NCBI GenBank assembly: GCA_028281625.1
Contig: JANQJN010000190.1
Location: 1 to 37,553 of the forward strand
Direction: 5' to 3'
Length of the DNA: 37,553 bases
Source: Emcibacteraceae bacterium
GTDB lineage: Bacteria > Pseudomonadota > Alphaproteobacteria > Sphingomonadales > Emcibacteraceae
Below the pieces are notes generated by a model. The model was given only the letters and a program-made list of their open reading frames with translations. It was not told the origin of the DNA and ran no database searches. Shown piece after piece: positions 36,561 to 37,553 of the stretch; the first letter of the stretch is position 1, and each line of letters starts with the position of its first letter. The position numbers and the translations under genes were made by a program.

Positions 36561-37553
36561 CCTTTGAGTAAATCCTGCACTGCCCGGTGGCCTTGTTCGA
36601 CGGCTGCTTCTGTCATGGCTTGGGCACCGGCGTCGGAATTGGCGATAGCGATACTGCCGTGCTTTTTACGCCCCTTGATCCAGTGCATCTGTTCTTCCGT
36701 CCAGCGATCACTGAACCAGCTTATGGTATCGGTGTCATGATCATATCCCATGGCATACCCGTGAGGCCAGCGATTGACGATGATCCCTTTGATATCCCGC
36801 GCCGGATCAAAACCGCCCGACCCAAGCATGGCACCTAGCTGAGTGCGGATATTTTCTTCGAACACCTCAAACGGCGTGTCTAACAGTTCCCAGCGACCTG
36901 CCCTGAATTGCACGGACGCAGTGCCTTCACCGGATACCGGTATATGATACATATGTACGGTAATGGGCTCATCTGGTGTGCGCGAAGACTGGTAATCATC
37001 AAATTTGAGCGGATAGGATAGACGAATATCGCTGAAAAAGCTGCCGGGACAATAAGCAGCAAAAATGCCCAGATTTTTAAAGGCCTGCCAGTTATCAATA
37101 AGCACAGAGACCGATACCAGTGGGGTGCGGATCATTTTGTGTAGCGCATCCCGTTGTTCGTAGGGCAGTTCCGGGCAAATGTGCGGGATAACTGCATTGT
37201 AACAGGCCATAATACAGTGTTTTGCGCGCACGCGGTTGAGTGTTGCATCTGAACGCGCGTAAGTGATTTCAACCTGCTCCACAGATTGCGCGCTGCCCTT
37301 GTGCGCCACATTTAGCACTGTGGAATTCAAGCGAATGCGAACTGGTGCGCCGTCACGGTCTAATTTGGTATAATCGAATTTCGCTGAAATAATATCATGC
37401 ATAGAACTGCCGGGGGCCACATTCGGAATCATATGCCGTACCAGCATTCGTGCTAAGGATGCGTTGCCGTCGGGAAAATGAAAATCTTCTTTATAGGTAT
37501 GACCTTCGCGCTCAGCGTACCACTCACGTTGCTCTTCAACGCCAAGGCCGCTT
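36557..37553 (-). CDS. FAD-dependent amine oxidase-like protein, C-terminal part (5' end outside window)
   Basis: About 332 codons are visible and the frame stays open to the right edge. A stretch reading YKEDFHFPDGNASLARM, about 35 residues from the edge, resembles the FHFPDGN(A)-A-R-L motif of flavin amine oxidases and related NAD(P)/FAD-binding proteins. The visible C-terminus has no catalytic motif that fixes a substrate. The Rossmann motif expected at the N-terminus is outside the window. Stop TAG overlaps the priA stop by 4 nt. The ATG at 37447 is internal. Confidence 0.75.
   Translation of the reverse strand, partial: SGLGVEEQREWYAEREGHTYKEDFHFPDGNASLARMLVRHMIPNVAPGSSMHDIISAKFDYTKLDRDGAPVRIRLNSTVLNVAHKGSAQSVEQVEITYARSDATLNRVRAKHCIMACYNAVIPHICPELPYEQRDALHKMIRTPLVSVSVLIDNWQAFKNLGIFAAYCPGSFFSDIRLSYPLKFDDYQSSRTPDEPITVHMYHIPVSGEGTASVQFRAGRWELLDTPFEVFEENIRTQLGAMLGSGGFDPARDIKGIIVNRWPHGYAMGYDHDTDTISWFSDRWTEEQMHWIKGRKKHGSIAIANSDAGAQAMTEAAVEQGHRAVQDLLKG

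Overview
The window looks like a chromosomal segment of a Gram-negative alphaproteobacterium with moderate GC. Evidence: the gene order zapE-mdh-sucC-sucD-sucA-sucB-lpd, the xerC-DUF484 pair, the xth/lolA/ftsK neighbourhood, a UbiH/COQ6-type hydroxylase, outer-membrane lipoprotein transport (LolA) and a complete pspF/pspABC stress locus. I infer a lineage such as Emcibacterales/Kordiimonadales or a relative, but sequence reading alone cannot fix the genus. Nearly everything is chromosomal core. I see no insertion sequence, prophage, CRISPR array or plasmid gene.

Layout. 1-6.5 kb: the tail of an SDR oxidoreductase, an unrecognised acidic protein with exonuclease III, LolA with a strong terminator, a beta-lactamase-fold serine hydrolase and FtsK. 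6.7-8.6 kb: a ubiquinone-type FAD hydroxylase and a YceI protein. 8.6-10.9 kb (minus strand): ProXp-type editing protein, YbbN/CnoX thioredoxin-TPR protein, LON-domain protein and Trm112-like protein in one tight unit. 11.0 kb: tRNA-Gly(GCC), then a membrane-anchored PIG-L deacetylase. 12.6-13.5 kb: an ArsR-type repressor with a striking palindromic operator, and its SRPBCC partner. 13.5-14.7 kb: phosphofructokinase. 14.7-17.8 kb: PspF divergent from pspA-pspB-pspC and an L,D-transpeptidase-fold gene, driven by a sigma-54 promoter. 17.8-18.3 kb: two small unrecognised genes that are tandem paralogues. 18.4-28.6 kb: ZapE and the TCA/2-oxoglutarate dehydrogenase cluster, ending in a clear terminator. 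28.6-31.9 kb: PilZ protein, a BaeSR-like two-component system and a GNAT acetyltransferase. 31.9-37.5 kb: XerC, DUF484, a transaldolase, PriA and a truncated FAD-dependent amine oxidase-like protein.

How the genes work together. The largest block carries oxidative TCA metabolism from succinyl-CoA to 2-oxoglutarate dehydrogenase, with the shared E3 subunit. The Psp locus guards the inner membrane; its enhancer-binding protein and sigma-54 promoter are both visible. FtsK, XerC, ZapE, PriA and exonuclease III serve division, chromosome segregation and repair.

The most interesting signals are: the paralogous pair of tiny coupled genes beside the Psp operon; a 32-bp near-perfect palindrome covering the -10 and start codon of the ArsR gene, which may give a leaderless mRNA; convergent gene pairs whose stop codons physically overlap; a GAFTGA-to-GSFTGA change in PspF; and a Pro/His-rich sensor loop in the histidine kinase.
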